NCBI RefSeq assembly: GCF_000282635.1
Contig: NZ_AKIW01000024.1
Location: 1 to 42,738 of the forward strand
Length of the DNA stretch: 42,738 nucleotides
Source: Variovorax sp. CF313
Lineage (GTDB): Bacteria > Pseudomonadota > Gammaproteobacteria > Burkholderiales > Burkholderiaceae_C
Direction: 5' to 3'
A program made the translations under genes and the position numbers. The notes beneath the pieces are model-generated. The model searched no databases. It saw only the letters and a program-made list of their open reading frames with translations, and was not told the DNA's origin. The stretch's first letter is position 1. Each line of letters begins with the position of its first letter. Below are positions 15,397-24,364 of the stretch, one piece after another.

Positions 15397-16661
15397 GCGG
15401 CGCCGCGCCTGTGATCGAATCCATCCTCGCCGAGCACGCCGACGAAGCCTCCTTTCTCTGGCTCCAGCGCACCAGCGCAGTCCACGCCCCCAACTACTCG
15501 CCCCAGCAATTCGCCGACCTCGACGAACGCCTCGCCGCCCACATCGACGGCCTGCGCGTCGCCGGCGAAGAAGGCTGGCAGCATGCACTGGCCCTCATCG
15601 ACAACGAAGGCCCCGAGGACTTCTTCGTTGCCGCCGTGCTCGCCATAGAAGCGGTCGACAGCCGTTTCGACGATCTGGTTGAGCGTGCAAGAGAAGACCT
15701 GCCCGAGGTCGTGCCCGGCCTGATCTCCGCGCTCGGCTGGGTCGAGCCGAAGCATCTGGGCGGCCGCGTCAAGGCCTTGCTCGACGATGCCTCGCCGTTG
15801 CGGCAGAAGCTCGGCGTGGCGGCCTGCGCGCTGCATCGGCGCGACCCGGGCGCGCTGCTCGGCGAACTGCTCGCGAGTGCGCCCGACAGCGTGCGCATCC
15901 GCGCGCTGCGCGCAGCCGGCGAACTGGGCCGTGCCGACCTGTTGCCGCAAGCACAGTCGCTGCTGGGCGAGGCCAAGCCCGAACTGCGCTTCTGGGCCGC
16001 GTGGGCGGCGGTACTGCTCGGCGACCGGGCGCAGGCGCTCGATGCGCTCGCCGCCTTCGCGCTGAAGAGCGGGCCGCGCCAGCCGCGCGCATTCCAGCTC
16101 GCGCTGCAGGCGATGGAGATCGCCCCCGGCCATGCGCTGCTGCTCGACAGCGCCACGCTGCCCGGGGCGCAGCGTCTGCGCATCATCGGCTCGGGCTTCA
16201 TCGGCGACGCGCGCTACGTGCCCTGGCTTATCGAGCAGATGACGCAGCCGGCCACGGCGCGCATCGCGGCCGAGGCCTTCGTCACCATCACGGGCGTGGA
16301 CTTCAACCTCGCGCAGATGGAGGTCCCGCCGCCCGACGGCTTCGAGGACGGCCCGACCGAGGACCCCGACGACGACAACGTGGAACTGCCCGAGGACATC
16401 GCGTTGCCGTGGCCCGACGTCGACAAGATTCGCGCGTGGTGGCAGAAGAACGGCGCGCGCTTCACCCCCGGGACGCGGCTCTTCATGGGGCAGCCGCTCT
16501 CGCCCGACAGCTGCACGGGCGTGCTGCGCCAGGGCTTCCAGCGCCAACGCGTGGCGGCCGCACTGCAACTCGCGTTGCTCGACGCGCGTGCGCCGCTGTT
16601 CGCGACCAGCGCGCCGGCGTGGCGGCAGCAGCGCAGGCTCGGCGACGGCATACCTCTTTAG
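15393..16661 (+). CDS. TIGR02270 family HEAT-like repeat protein, T6SS-associated
   Basis: This 422-residue protein resembles TIGR02270, a family repeatedly found in T6SS loci with vgrG and DUF2169 genes. It is mostly helical. Residues about 90-300 read as HEAT-type helical pairs (LRQKLGVAACALHRRDPGALL; VRIRALRAAGELGRADLLP; LRFWAAWAAVLLGDRAQAL). An acidic stretch follows near 310-340 (DGFEDGPTEDPDDDNVELPED), then a C-terminal domain with WWQKNGARFTPGTRLFMG. It overlaps the previous gene by 4 nt. HEAT-like arrays usually bind other proteins, so a scaffold role is reasonable, but its molecular function is unknown. Confidence 0.82.
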   Translation: MSGAAPVIESILAEHADEASFLWLQRTSAVHAPNYSPQQFADLDERLAAHIDGLRVAGEEGWQHALALIDNEGPEDFFVAAVLAIEAVDSRFDDLVERAREDLPEVVPGLISALGWVEPKHLGGRVKALLDDASPLRQKLGVAACALHRRDPGALLGELLASAPDSVRIRALRAAGELGRADLLPQAQSLLGEAKPELRFWAAWAAVLLGDRAQALDALAAFALKSGPRQPRAFQLALQAMEIAPGHALLLDSATLPGAQRLRIIGSGFIGDARYVPWLIEQMTQPATARIAAEAFVTITGVDFNLAQMEVPPPDGFEDGPTEDPDDDNVELPEDIALPWPDVDKIRAWWQKNGARFTPGTRLFMGQPLSPDSCTGVLRQGFQRQRVAAALQLALLDARAPLFATSAPAWRQQRRLGDGIPL

Positions 16662-16740
16662 GCGAGATTGCCAAGGTGCCGGCCGGAATGAATACTTCCC
16701 TCGAGTTGTTTCGCTCGCGACGGGCGACAGGGGCCGATTC

Positions 16741-18405
16741 ATGATCCATATCGCTGTCATCACCCGGCAAGGCGCTCCGGCGGGGCAGTCTATCGCCGCG
16801 GACTTCGGACCCAATGGCGGCACCATCGGCCGTGCCGACACCAACACGCTCGTGCTCGTCGACCCCGACCGCACGGTTTCGCGGGTGCACGCCCAGGTGC
16901 TGTGCCGCGACGGGCTGTACTTTCTCATCGACCGCGGCAGCAACCCGATGCAGTGCAACGGCGTGTCGCTGGGCTCGGGCAAGGAGGTCGCGCTGGCCGA
17001 TGGCGCACGGCTGGTGGTCGGCAGCTTCGAGCTCGCGGTGCGCGTGACGGCCGACGCCGCGCCGCCGTCGCTGGCCATCCCGAACACGGTGCTGGGCGGT
17101 CCTTCCGCCGCCGCGCCGGCAGCAACTGCGGCACCGTCGAGCGACGACCCCTTCGCCGACCTGCTGGCGGGCCTCGCGCCGCCGGCCGCGCCGGCTGCAT
17201 CTGCGCCGGCGTCCGCTCCCGCTGCAGCACTGCCCGATTCGCTGCTGTTCCCCGACCCGATGGAAAGCGGCTCGCGCAACGCGCAGGCCGCGCAGATCGA
17301 TCCCTTCGCAAACCTGCTCGGACCCACGCCGTCGTCCGCGCCCGCGGCCGGCCTTGGCGCGCTCGACGATTTCTCCGACCTCGGCGCACCGCCCCCGCAC
17401 GGCAAGGCCGCGGGCATCGACGAGCTGTTCGGCGGCATGGGCGGCGGTGGCGGCATCGGAGGCGATCCGCTCGCGCTGTCGCCGCTGGCCGATCCGCTGC
17501 TGCAGCCCAACACCGCCTCCAATGCCGATCCGCTGGCGGCCCTGCAGCAAGCGGCGCCCCCCACGCCCACGCCGCGCTCCGACCATCTTCCGATCGACCA
17601 GTTCGGCTTCATGCCGCCGAAGGCGATCACGCCGCCTTCGTCGCCATCGCCGCAGCCCCAACCGATGGCGCAGTTCGACGACGTCACGGGCCAGCCGATC
17701 CGCATCAGCGGCCCCGAGGGCTCCGCCAGGCCGTTCGAGCCGCCCGCGCCCGTGGCCCCTGCCGCGTCGCCGCGGCCGGCCCCGCGCCCCGCAGCGCCCG
17801 CGCGCACCGCCACCGACGACGAACTGCTCGCCGCCTTCCTGCGCGGCCTCGCCAGCACGCACCAGCCGCCCGAGATGCTCACACCCGGCCTGATGGAGCG
17901 CATCGGCGCGATGCTGCGCAGTGCCACCGAGGGCACGCTGCAGCTGCTGCTCACGCGCCAGGAGTTCAAGCGCGAGGTGCGCGCCGAGGTCACGATGATC
18001 GCGTCGCAGGCCAACAATCCGCTGAAGTTCTCGCCCACGGTCGAAGTGGCGCTGGCCCATCTGCTGGGCCCTGGCGTGCGCGGCTTCATGCCGCCCGAGG
18101 CCGCGATGCGCGATGCCTACAACGACCTGCGCGCACACCAGTTCGGCGTGATGGTGGGCATGCGCGCGGCGCTGGCCCATGTCATCGCGCGCTTCGAGCC
18201 GGCGGAGCTGGAGAAGAAGATCAGCGCGAAGTCGGCGCTCGACGCGCTCTTCAGCGCCAACCGCAAGGCCAAGCTCTGGGACCAGTTCGTGTCGCTCTAC
18301 GGTGGCATCGCGAGCGAGGCGGAAGACGACTTCCACAGCCTCTTCGGCAAGGCCTTCCTCGAAGCCTACGAAGAGCAGATGGCGCGCCTCAAGTCCGAAG
18401 CCTGA
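16741..18405 (+). CDS. tagH: T6SS-associated FHA domain protein (TagH-like)
   Basis: This is a 554-residue protein. Residues about 1-105 are a forkhead-associated domain that binds phosphothreonine: G30-R31 (TIGRADTNTLVL) and S47-R48-x-H50 (TVSRVHAQV) are the key residues. A long Ala/Pro-rich low-complexity linker runs from about 110 to 370. The C-terminal ~185 residues (ELLAAFLRGL...FHSLFGKAFLEAYEEQM) match the conserved C-terminal domain of T6SS FHA proteins. ATG 16741 begins the FHA fold directly; the frame open upstream overlaps the TIGR02270 gene. The PP2C gene follows 36 nt later. FHA and phosphatase proteins form the threonine phosphorylation control of T6SS firing; the kinase partner is not in this window. 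Confidence 0.9.
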   Translation: MIHIAVITRQGAPAGQSIAADFGPNGGTIGRADTNTLVLVDPDRTVSRVHAQVLCRDGLYFLIDRGSNPMQCNGVSLGSGKEVALADGARLVVGSFELAVRVTADAAPPSLAIPNTVLGGPSAAAPAATAAPSSDDPFADLLAGLAPPAAPAASAPASAPAAALPDSLLFPDPMESGSRNAQAAQIDPFANLLGPTPSSAPAAGLGALDDFSDLGAPPPHGKAAGIDELFGGMGGGGGIGGDPLALSPLADPLLQPNTASNADPLAALQQAAPPTPTPRSDHLPIDQFGFMPPKAITPPSSPSPQPQPMAQFDDVTGQPIRISGPEGSARPFEPPAPVAPAASPRPAPRPAAPARTATDDELLAAFLRGLASTHQPPEMLTPGLMERIGAMLRSATEGTLQLLLTRQEFKREVRAEVTMIASQANNPLKFSPTVEVALAHLLGPGVRGFMPPEAAMRDAYNDLRAHQFGVMVGMRAALAHVIARFEPAELEKKISAKSALDALFSANRKAKLWDQFVSLYGGIASEAEDDFHSLFGKAFLEAYEEQMARLKSEA

Positions 18406-18441
18406 CGACAACTACCACCGCATCACCAGCGAGGCACCCGC

Positions 18442-19233
18442 TTGGAAATCGAAATCGTCACGCTCTCCCGCCAGGGCGGCCGCACCTACAACGAAGACGT
18501 CCACGGCCACTGGCACGACGAGCGCTATGTCGCCTGCCTGGTGGCCGACGGCGCAGGCGGCCATGGCGGGGGCGACGTGGCCGCGGCCACCGCGCGCAGC
18601 AGCGTGCTGGGCGGCTTCTCGGCCGCGCCGGGGCTCGACGAGCCCACGCTGCGCCGGCTGGTGGAGCAGGCCAACGTCGACGTGGTGGCGCGGCAGGCCG
18701 AGGGCGGCAAGCTCGCGGGCATGCGCTCGACCATCGTGTTCGCGGCCATCGACCTCGAGGACCACGCGCTGGCCTGGGTGCACAGCGGCGACAGCCGGGC
18801 ATACCTGTTCCGCGGCGGTGCCATCGTGGCGCGTACCACCGACCACAGCCTGGTGCAGCAGATGGTGGCCGGCGGCATGCTCGACGAGGAGGGCGCGCGG
18901 CTGCATCCGCAGCGCAACATGCTGCTGTCGGCGCTGGGCTCGATCGAGGAGGCCCCCGACATCGCCGTGTCCGACCGCATGCGCCTGCTGCCAGGCGACG
19001 TGCTGCTGCTGTGCAGCGACGGCGTGTGGGAGCCGCTGGGCGACGAGCGCCTGATCGACACGCTGCATGCCTCGCGCACGCCCAGCCAGTGGACCGAGCT
19101 GATCGACGCGCAGGTGAAGGCCAACGCCAAGCCGGGCCACGACAACTACACGGCGCTCACGCTGTGGGTGATCGAGGATGAGAGCGACGATGCGACGCGG
19201 CTGCTGCCAGAGAGCATTGCGTCGGCCGACTGA
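18442..19233 (+). CDS. pppA: PP2C-type serine/threonine phosphatase, T6SS PppA-like
   Basis: This 263-residue protein carries the metal-binding and catalytic PP2C motifs: N17-E18-D19, V34-A-D36-G37-AGGHGGG, the DSRAYLFRGG strand, CSDGVWE near residue 192 and GHDNYTAL near 232. All expected Asp residues appear present, so it should be active. The start is TTG 18442 with GAGG 7 nt upstream; the first internal ATG would remove the catalytic N-terminus. It follows the FHA gene and ends the + strand T6SS operon at a hairpin near 19259. In known systems this phosphatase reverses phosphorylation of the FHA protein and lowers T6SS activity. Confidence 0.9.
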   Translation: MEIEIVTLSRQGGRTYNEDVHGHWHDERYVACLVADGAGGHGGGDVAAATARSSVLGGFSAAPGLDEPTLRRLVEQANVDVVARQAEGGKLAGMRSTIVFAAIDLEDHALAWVHSGDSRAYLFRGGAIVARTTDHSLVQQMVAGGMLDEEGARLHPQRNMLLSALGSIEEAPDIAVSDRMRLLPGDVLLLCSDGVWEPLGDERLIDTLHASRTPSQWTELIDAQVKANAKPGHDNYTALTLWVIEDESDDATRLLPESIASAD

Positions 19234-19258
19234 CTCTTGAATTGCTTCGAACAAAAGA

Positions 19259-19304
19259 CAAGGGCCTGAAGCGCCGTCCATCGGACGATCGCTCCAGGCC
19301 CTTG
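19259..19304. terminator. Bidirectional transcription terminator between convergent genes
   Basis: Arms CAAGGGCCTG (19259-19268) and CAGGCCCTTG (19295-19304) are perfectly complementary. Inside them AGCG/CGCT and GTCC-ATC-GGAC can extend the stem. It lies 25 nt after the phosphatase stop and 26 nt before the end of the convergent gene at 19331. A T-rich stretch follows on the minus side. Confidence 0.8.
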
Positions 19305-19330
19305 GTTGCTGCCGAGGGCGGGGCGGAGAC

Positions 19331-19870
19331 TCAGATGCCGCCCGTGACCGGAACCCTCGCGGGTGCGCCGTAGGCGTACTTGCTGGCCGTCTTCTTGACC
19401 CGCTTCAATGCGCTGCGCAGCAACAGCGGCATGTCTTCCCGGTTGGGCAGGTTGGTGTAGTTGTCGATCCCCTGCTCCTTGCAGAAATTGGCGCAGCCGT
19501 TGTTGAGCAGGTCGAGCGCGTAGCGCGACTGGCTGATCGTGCTGGATGTGCCGGGGTCCCGGAACGGGTCGAAGATGCCGTCCGCCAGGACCTTGCGCCC
19601 GGTCGCAACCATCTGCTGCTGGAAGTGCGTGATGTGCTTCTGCGTGACCGGTCCGTAGTAGCCGTCCACGGCGATCACTTCGGTCTGGCCGGGCGGCGGG
19701 TCGAAGTCGTGGTTGAAGCCCATCAGCTCGTAGTAGAAGATCTTGAACAGCGCCTGTACCAGCATCACGTCTTCACGCGTGTTGGAGCCGATCCGGCCGA
19801 CCGACCAGTCGATGTTGTAGGTGGTGAGCAGCGCGCCGCTGTCGCCAATGGTGGGGGTGCTGAATGCCAT
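19331..19870 (-). CDS. Small peptidoglycan-binding-like protein downstream of hcp
   Basis: This is a 179-residue protein from ATG 19870 (CGGAGC upstream); an in-frame ATG nine codons earlier lacks a ribosome site. Residues about 72-95 (IAVDGYYGPVTQKHITHFQQQ) match the DGxxGPxTxxAIxxFQ signature of PG_binding_1-type domains, preceded by a helix (REDVMLVQALFKIFYYEL). There is no signal peptide. It is the last gene of the tssA-tssB-tssC-hcp strand, 87 nt after hcp. It could be a cell-wall-targeted T6SS cargo, a machine accessory, or a domain that only resembles the fold. I do not recognise a named family. Confidence 0.78.
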   Translation of the reverse strand: MAFSTPTIGDSGALLTTYNIDWSVGRIGSNTREDVMLVQALFKIFYYELMGFNHDFDPPPGQTEVIAVDGYYGPVTQKHITHFQQQMVATGRKVLADGIFDPFRDPGTSSTISQSRYALDLLNNGCANFCKEQGIDNYTNLPNREDMPLLLRSALKRVKKTASKYAYGAPARVPVTGGI

Positions 19871-19957
19871 CGCATTGCTCCGGTGGAGGACACGCAAAGG
19901 AAGCGGACCGGGCGCGGCAGCCGCGCCTGATTCCGCACTCGACGAATCCGCCGTCCG

Positions 19958-20437
19958 TCAGCGCGTTTCGGTGGTCGGCACGTTCCAGCCGAACTTCACT
20001 TCGCCGCCCGCTGCACCCTTGTCGTCCTGCGCCTTGTAGGCGAACTCGATGTCCTTGAACGAGCACGACACCTGTTCCTGCACGTCGCCGCCCTGCGCGC
20101 CGCCGGGGGCCACGCTGGAGATGAAGACTTCCTTCAGCGTGACCTTGAGGTACTCCTGTTGGCCTTCGCCCGACTTGCGGCAGGTCATGATCATGTCCTT
20201 GAAGTGCTTGCCGCCCACGCAGTTCTTGGCCAGCACCGGGGAGGCCTTGTCGTAGGCGTGCACGAAGTGGAAGTCGCCAGGTGTGGCCTTGCCCTTGCCG
20301 GAGCCGCCGCCCGAGCCCGCGCCCGAGGCGTTGCTCACGTTCCACGACCACGACGAGATCTCGATCTCGTCCTTGTGGTCCTTGTGGGAAGACTCGCCCT
20401 TGACGCCGTCGAGCTTGATGTGAAAGTCAGATGACAT
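19958..20437 (-). CDS. hcp: T6SS tube protein Hcp (TssD)
   Basis: This 159-residue protein is Hcp, whose hexameric rings form the secreted inner tube. Typical features are the N-terminal DFHIKLDGVKGES, EIEISSWSWNVSN, a Gly/Ser-rich loop (about 38-50), DFHFVHAYDKASP, LKEVFISSVAPGG and SFKDIEFAYKAQ. The ATG is preceded by AAGGAGTAGGA. The length is normal. It lies 152 nt downstream of tssC with room for its own promoter, as expected for the most abundant component. Hcp can also carry small effectors inside the ring, so the gene 87 nt downstream deserves notice. Confidence 0.96.
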   Translation of the reverse strand: MSSDFHIKLDGVKGESSHKDHKDEIEISSWSWNVSNASGAGSGGGSGKGKATPGDFHFVHAYDKASPVLAKNCVGGKHFKDMIMTCRKSGEGQQEYLKVTLKEVFISSVAPGGAQGGDVQEQVSCSFKDIEFAYKAQDDKGAAGGEVKFGWNVPTTETR

Positions 20438-20589
20438 GTTCCTACTCCTTGGAACCCGATTTGCGTTCGGGCGGTTGATGACTGGGTTGAAGACGAAGGC
20501 TGCCGGCGGTTTGAAGACACGACCGATACGCGGCAGCTACAGAGAGAACGAAACGGAATCGGGAATTTCAAGAAAACCCGCGGGACTTT

Positions 20590-22083
20590 TCAGGTGCCGC
20601 CCTTGGCCGAAGGCAGCTTCGACACCAGGCGCAGCGAGACCGTGAGGCCCTCGAGCTGGTAGTGCGGGCGCAGGAAGAACTTGGACGTGTAGTAGCCCGG
20701 GTTGCCTTCCACTTCCTCGACGATCACCTCGGCGGCGGCCAGCGGCTTCTGGGCCTTGGTGGTTTCCGACGAGTTGGCGGGGTCGCCGTCCACGTAGTTC
20801 ATGATCCATTTGTTGAGCCAGCGCTGCATGTCCTCGCGCTCCTTGAAGCTGCCCACCTTGTCGCGCACGATGCACTTGAGGTAGTGCGCGAAGCGGTTGC
20901 AGGCAAAGAGGTAGGGCAGGCGCGCCGCGAGGTTGGCGTTGGCCGTGGCGTCGGGGTCGTCGTACTCGGCCGGCTTGTTCAGCGACTGGGCGCCGATGAA
21001 GGCCGCGAAGTCGGAGTTCTTGCGATGGATCATCGACAGCAGCCCGGCCTTCGACAATTCGGCCTCGCGCCGGTCGCTGATGGCGATCTCGGTCGGGCAC
21101 TTCTGGTCCACGCCGCCGTCGTCGCTCGGAAACGTGTGCAGCGGCAGGTTCTCCACCGCGCCGCCCGACTCGATGCCGCGAATGCGCGAGCCCCAGCCGT
21201 AGAGCTTGTACGAGCGGTTGATGTTGGTCGCCATCGCGTAGGCGGCATTGGCCCAGGCGTACTTGCTGTGGTCGGCGCCGGCGGTGTCTTCCTCGAAGTC
21301 GAACTCTTCCACCGGGTTGGTGTTGGCGCCGTAGGGCGTGCGCGCCAGAAAGCGCGGCATGCACATGCCGAGGTACTTGGAGTCGTCCGATTCGCGCAGG
21401 CTGCGCCAGCCGGCGTACTCAGGGGTGGAGAAGATCTTGGTCAGGTCGCGCGGATTCGCGAGTTCCTGCCACGACTCCATCTGCATCAGGTTGGGACTGG
21501 CGCCGGTGATGAAGGGAGCATGCGCCGAGGCCGCGATCTTGGCCATCTCGCCGAGCAGCTCCACGTCCGGCGGGCTCTGGTCGAAGTGATAGTCGCCCAC
21601 CAGCGCGCCGAAGGGCTCGCCGCCGAACTGGCCGTACTCCTGCTCGTAGATCTTCTTGAACATCGGGCTCTGGTCCCAGGCCGCGCCCTTGAACTTCTTG
21701 AGGTTCTTGGCCAGCTCCTGCTTGGAGATGTCCATCACGCGGATCTTGAGGTTCTCGTCGGTCTCGGTGTTGTTCACCATGTAGTGCAGGCCGCGCCATG
21801 CACTCTCGAGCTTCTGGTAGTCGGGGTGATGGATGATCTTGTTCACCTGGTCGGTGAGCTTGGCGTCGATCGCGGCGATCATGGCCTGGATCGACCGGGT
21901 CACGTCCTTGCCGATGACGGTGCTGTTGGCCAGCGCCTGCTGCGCCAGCGTGAGCACCGCGGCTTCGACGGCGCTCTTGGCTTCGTCGCTGCGCGGCTTG
22001 AATTCCTTCTGCAGCAGCGAAGAAAAGTCGCTGCCTGCATACGCGACATCTTTCAGCGCGCTCTGTTCGAGTGCTTCGGCCAT
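20590..22083 (-). CDS. tssC: T6SS contractile sheath large subunit TssC
   Basis: This 497-residue protein is TssC (VipB), the larger sheath subunit that assembles with TssB around Hcp. Family signatures include LESAWRGLHYMVNNTETDENLKI near 92-113, FKKIYEQEYGQFGGEPFGALVGDY, and the C-terminal NPGYYTSKFFLRPHYQLEGL where the sheath handshake strands lie. The length matches the family. The start ATG follows GAGGAGTAAACC. It lies 32 nt after tssB. Confidence 0.97.
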   Translation of the reverse strand: MAEALEQSALKDVAYAGSDFSSLLQKEFKPRSDEAKSAVEAAVLTLAQQALANSTVIGKDVTRSIQAMIAAIDAKLTDQVNKIIHHPDYQKLESAWRGLHYMVNNTETDENLKIRVMDISKQELAKNLKKFKGAAWDQSPMFKKIYEQEYGQFGGEPFGALVGDYHFDQSPPDVELLGEMAKIAASAHAPFITGASPNLMQMESWQELANPRDLTKIFSTPEYAGWRSLRESDDSKYLGMCMPRFLARTPYGANTNPVEEFDFEEDTAGADHSKYAWANAAYAMATNINRSYKLYGWGSRIRGIESGGAVENLPLHTFPSDDGGVDQKCPTEIAISDRREAELSKAGLLSMIHRKNSDFAAFIGAQSLNKPAEYDDPDATANANLAARLPYLFACNRFAHYLKCIVRDKVGSFKEREDMQRWLNKWIMNYVDGDPANSSETTKAQKPLAAAEVIVEEVEGNPGYYTSKFFLRPHYQLEGLTVSLRLVSKLPSAKGGT

Positions 22084-22115
22084 GGTGGTTTACTCCTCGT
22101 GTGCTCGGATGGGTG

Positions 22116-22631
22116 TCAGGTGGCGGACGCGCTGCCGTCTTCGGGTTTCTTGCTCGCGGCCAGCGTCTGCAGCAGCGCCGGGTCTTCGAGCACCTTGGCC
22201 AGCAGGTCCTCGGCGCCGCCCTTGCCGTCCATGTAGGTGACGAGGTTCGACAGCTGGGTGCGCGCCTCGAGCAGTTTGTTGAGCGCACCGACCTTGCGCG
22301 CCACGGCGGCGGGCGAAAAATCTTCCATGTTCTCGAAGGTGAGTTCCACCTTGAGGTCGCCTTCGCCGGTGAGCGAGTTCTCCACCGCGAACGCCGCGCG
22401 CGGTTTCATGGCCTTCATGCGCGAGTCGAAGTTGTCGACATCAATCTCGAGGAACTTTCGGTCGACCACCGGCGCGAGCGGGTCGGCCGGCTTGCCCGAC
22501 AGGTCGGCCAGCACGCCCATCACGAAGGGCAGCTGCACCTTCTTCTCGGCCCCGTAGAGCTCCACGTCGTACTCGATCTGGACCCGGGGCGCCCGGTTGC
22601 GGGCGATGAATTTCTGACTGCTCTTGGCCAT
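22116..22631 (-). CDS. tssB: T6SS contractile sheath small subunit TssB
   Basis: This 171-residue protein is TssB (VipA). Hallmarks are RVQIEYDVELYGAEKKVQLPFVMGVLADLSG, FLEIDVDNFDSRMKAMKPRAAF and LTFENMEDFSPAAVARKVGAL. It has the usual length and a GGAG ribosome site before ATG 22631. It precedes tssC on the same strand, the conserved pair that forms the sheath protomer in the cytoplasm. tssA is 51 nt upstream. Confidence 0.97.
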   Translation of the reverse strand: MAKSSQKFIARNRAPRVQIEYDVELYGAEKKVQLPFVMGVLADLSGKPADPLAPVVDRKFLEIDVDNFDSRMKAMKPRAAFAVENSLTGEGDLKVELTFENMEDFSPAAVARKVGALNKLLEARTQLSNLVTYMDGKGGAEDLLAKVLEDPALLQTLAASKKPEDGSASAT

Positions 22632-22682
22632 GGAGATGCTCCTTGCGGGTGTGAATGAGTGCGGGTGTCGGGAAGGGCGGGC

Positions 22683-23720
22683 TTATTCGGACGGGCGGCG
22701 GCCCGTGACCGTTTCGATGGTGTCCATCGCGTTCGGCGCGAGGTTGGCCATGATCTCGAGAAAGCTCACGCCGATGAGCTTCTTGGCACGCTCGATCAGC
22801 AGCGGCGCAGGGTTGCCGGGCTCGGCCTGCTCGAGGTAGCGGATCACGCGGTCGAGCATCTGCAGCGCGTCCTGCCGGTTCTGGATCTCGCCGCGCATCG
22901 CGGTGGGACGGGCGGTGGTGCCGGCCGCCTGCGATTCGTCGGCTTCGGCATCCGCACTCGCTGGCGCTTCGTCAGGCGTGCCAGCGGCGGCGCCGCACGC
23001 TTTCTTCAGCACCAGGGCAACGGTGCGAAGCGGGGTCAGGTCGATGGCGTCGGCGCGGCCGGTGCGATCGACCAGCAAGGCCCGCAGTTTCTCGAGGAGG
23101 GCGGGCACGTCCATCGCGGTTCGCAACGGCTCGGGTTGGGACGCGTGGATGGCCTCGAGGCCGCCTTTGACCTGCGAGGCCGAGTAGGTGGCTTCGCCGC
23201 TCACGGCGCCCAGTGCGTTGTGGGCGACGGCGATGTCGCGCACGCGTATCGGCCCCACGCCGGGTGCCACGCCCACCTGTGCGTCGTACAGCTCTCGCAG
23301 CATCGTCTGGCTCTCGTCGCAGAAAGGCGCGAGCGCGTTCAGGCGCATCGTCGGGTCGTTGCCGTCGTCGGCATCCAGCTTTGGATGTATGCCTTCCCAG
23401 AAGGTGTCGAGCAGACCCGTCAGCAGTTGCAGTCCGGCAACGAAGCCGGGCACGCCTTGCAGGTGCGTCGATGCGCGCAGCAGCAGCACTGCGGCGCGCA
23501 CGTCCTTGCTGCGGCGCAGGATGATTCCGGCCTGTTCGCCCACTTCGCGCCACTCGGGTTCGACCGCGGGGATCACGGTGTCGCCGAACTGCTGCTCGGG
23601 CTTGCCTTGCGCGGCCGCCACCAGCGCCATGAAGTCCGCGTCGTACTCGAGATCGTCGCCGCATGGCGAGGCCTCGCCGATGGGCGCGAGCAGTGTGGCT
23701 GCAAGTTCGTTGGTCAGCAT
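22683..23720 (-). CDS. tssA: T6SS baseplate/sheath cap protein TssA
   Basis: This 345-residue protein carries the ImpA_N domain at about 8-130 (APIGEASPCGDDLEYDADFMAL; EPEWREVGEQAGIILRRSKDVRAAVLLLRA). A variable middle and a C-terminal helical domain follow (NRQDALQMLDRVIRYLEQAEPGNPAPLLIERAKKLI), typical of short TssA forms that help baseplate and tail assembly. ATG 23720 begins the conserved domain; the frame open further upstream runs into tssJ. It heads the tssA-tssB-tssC-hcp strand and is divergent from tssJ across 71 nt. Confidence 0.93.
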   Translation of the reverse strand: MLTNELAATLLAPIGEASPCGDDLEYDADFMALVAAAQGKPEQQFGDTVIPAVEPEWREVGEQAGIILRRSKDVRAAVLLLRASTHLQGVPGFVAGLQLLTGLLDTFWEGIHPKLDADDGNDPTMRLNALAPFCDESQTMLRELYDAQVGVAPGVGPIRVRDIAVAHNALGAVSGEATYSASQVKGGLEAIHASQPEPLRTAMDVPALLEKLRALLVDRTGRADAIDLTPLRTVALVLKKACGAAAGTPDEAPASADAEADESQAAGTTARPTAMRGEIQNRQDALQMLDRVIRYLEQAEPGNPAPLLIERAKKLIGVSFLEIMANLAPNAMDTIETVTGRRPSE

Positions 23721-23791
23721 GTTGCCTGTTGGAGTTCGCTGGTGATAATCAAAGATGCGTCTTGACCGGTCAATGCAACGAAGGGAATAGC

Positions 23792-24304
23792 ATGCGCACG
23801 CTGGGTACACACCATTCGTCCTATGAAGGCTTCCTTGCCGCTGCAACGCGGCGCCGCATTGCGGTCCTTGGCCTTGCTGCAGCGGGTCTTTTGATCTCGG
23901 GCTGCGCAAGCAAGCCGGTCGTCACCACGGTGGCCGTTACGCTCACGGCGGGTGCCGACGCCAACCCCGACGCGCGCGGCCGCGCCTCGCCGCTCACCGT
24001 GCGCGTGTATGCATTGAAGTCGCCGGGCCCCTTCGAGGGCGCCGACTTCTTCTCGCTGTTCGAGAAGGACCAGGCCACGCTCGGCGCGGAGCTGGTGCAG
24101 CGCGAAGAGGTGCTGCTGCGGCCCGGCGAGACGAAGAAGCTCGACTTCAACCTGCCGCCCGATGCGAAGTCCATCGGCGTGATGGCGGCGTTCCGCGATC
24201 TCGACCGCGCGCGCTGGCGCGAAGTGCGGCCCGTCACTACCGGCAAGGCGCAGGCGCTTGACGTGAACTTCAGCGCCCGCGCGATCCGCGTCGACGCGAA
24301 GTGA
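23792..24304 (+). CDS. tssJ: T6SS outer-membrane lipoprotein TssJ
   Basis: This 170-residue protein has a lipoprotein signal ending in the lipobox L-I-S-G-C38 after a hydrophobic helix (VLGLAAAGLLISGC). The mature part has TssJ features: a strand with TVAVTLTAGADANPDARGRASPLTVRVYALKS, FEGADFFSLFEKDQATLGAEL and RPGETKKLDFNLPPDAKSIGVMAAFRDLDRARWRE. It anchors the TssJ-TssL-TssM membrane complex to the outer membrane. ATG 23792 has AAGGGAA upstream. It is divergent from tssA and convergent with tssL 60 nt on, while tssM, its direct partner, is not present. Confidence 0.92.
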   Translation: MRTLGTHHSSYEGFLAAATRRRIAVLGLAAAGLLISGCASKPVVTTVAVTLTAGADANPDARGRASPLTVRVYALKSPGPFEGADFFSLFEKDQATLGAELVQREEVLLRPGETKKLDFNLPPDAKSIGVMAAFRDLDRARWREVRPVTTGKAQALDVNFSARAIRVDAK

Positions 24305-24364
24305 GCGCCGCGCCGCATGCCGGCGAGCCGCCAGAAGCGGGGGGGGCGGGGAACGGCAACGCGT

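Noticed and set aside
15309..18089. 926-codon minus frame opposite TIGR02270/FHA genes
   Set aside because: Ser/Ala/Gly-rich mirror of the Ala/Pro linker; no domain.
20662..22236. 524-codon plus frame opposite tssC/tssB
   Set aside because: Antisense to conserved sheath genes and without recognisable motifs.
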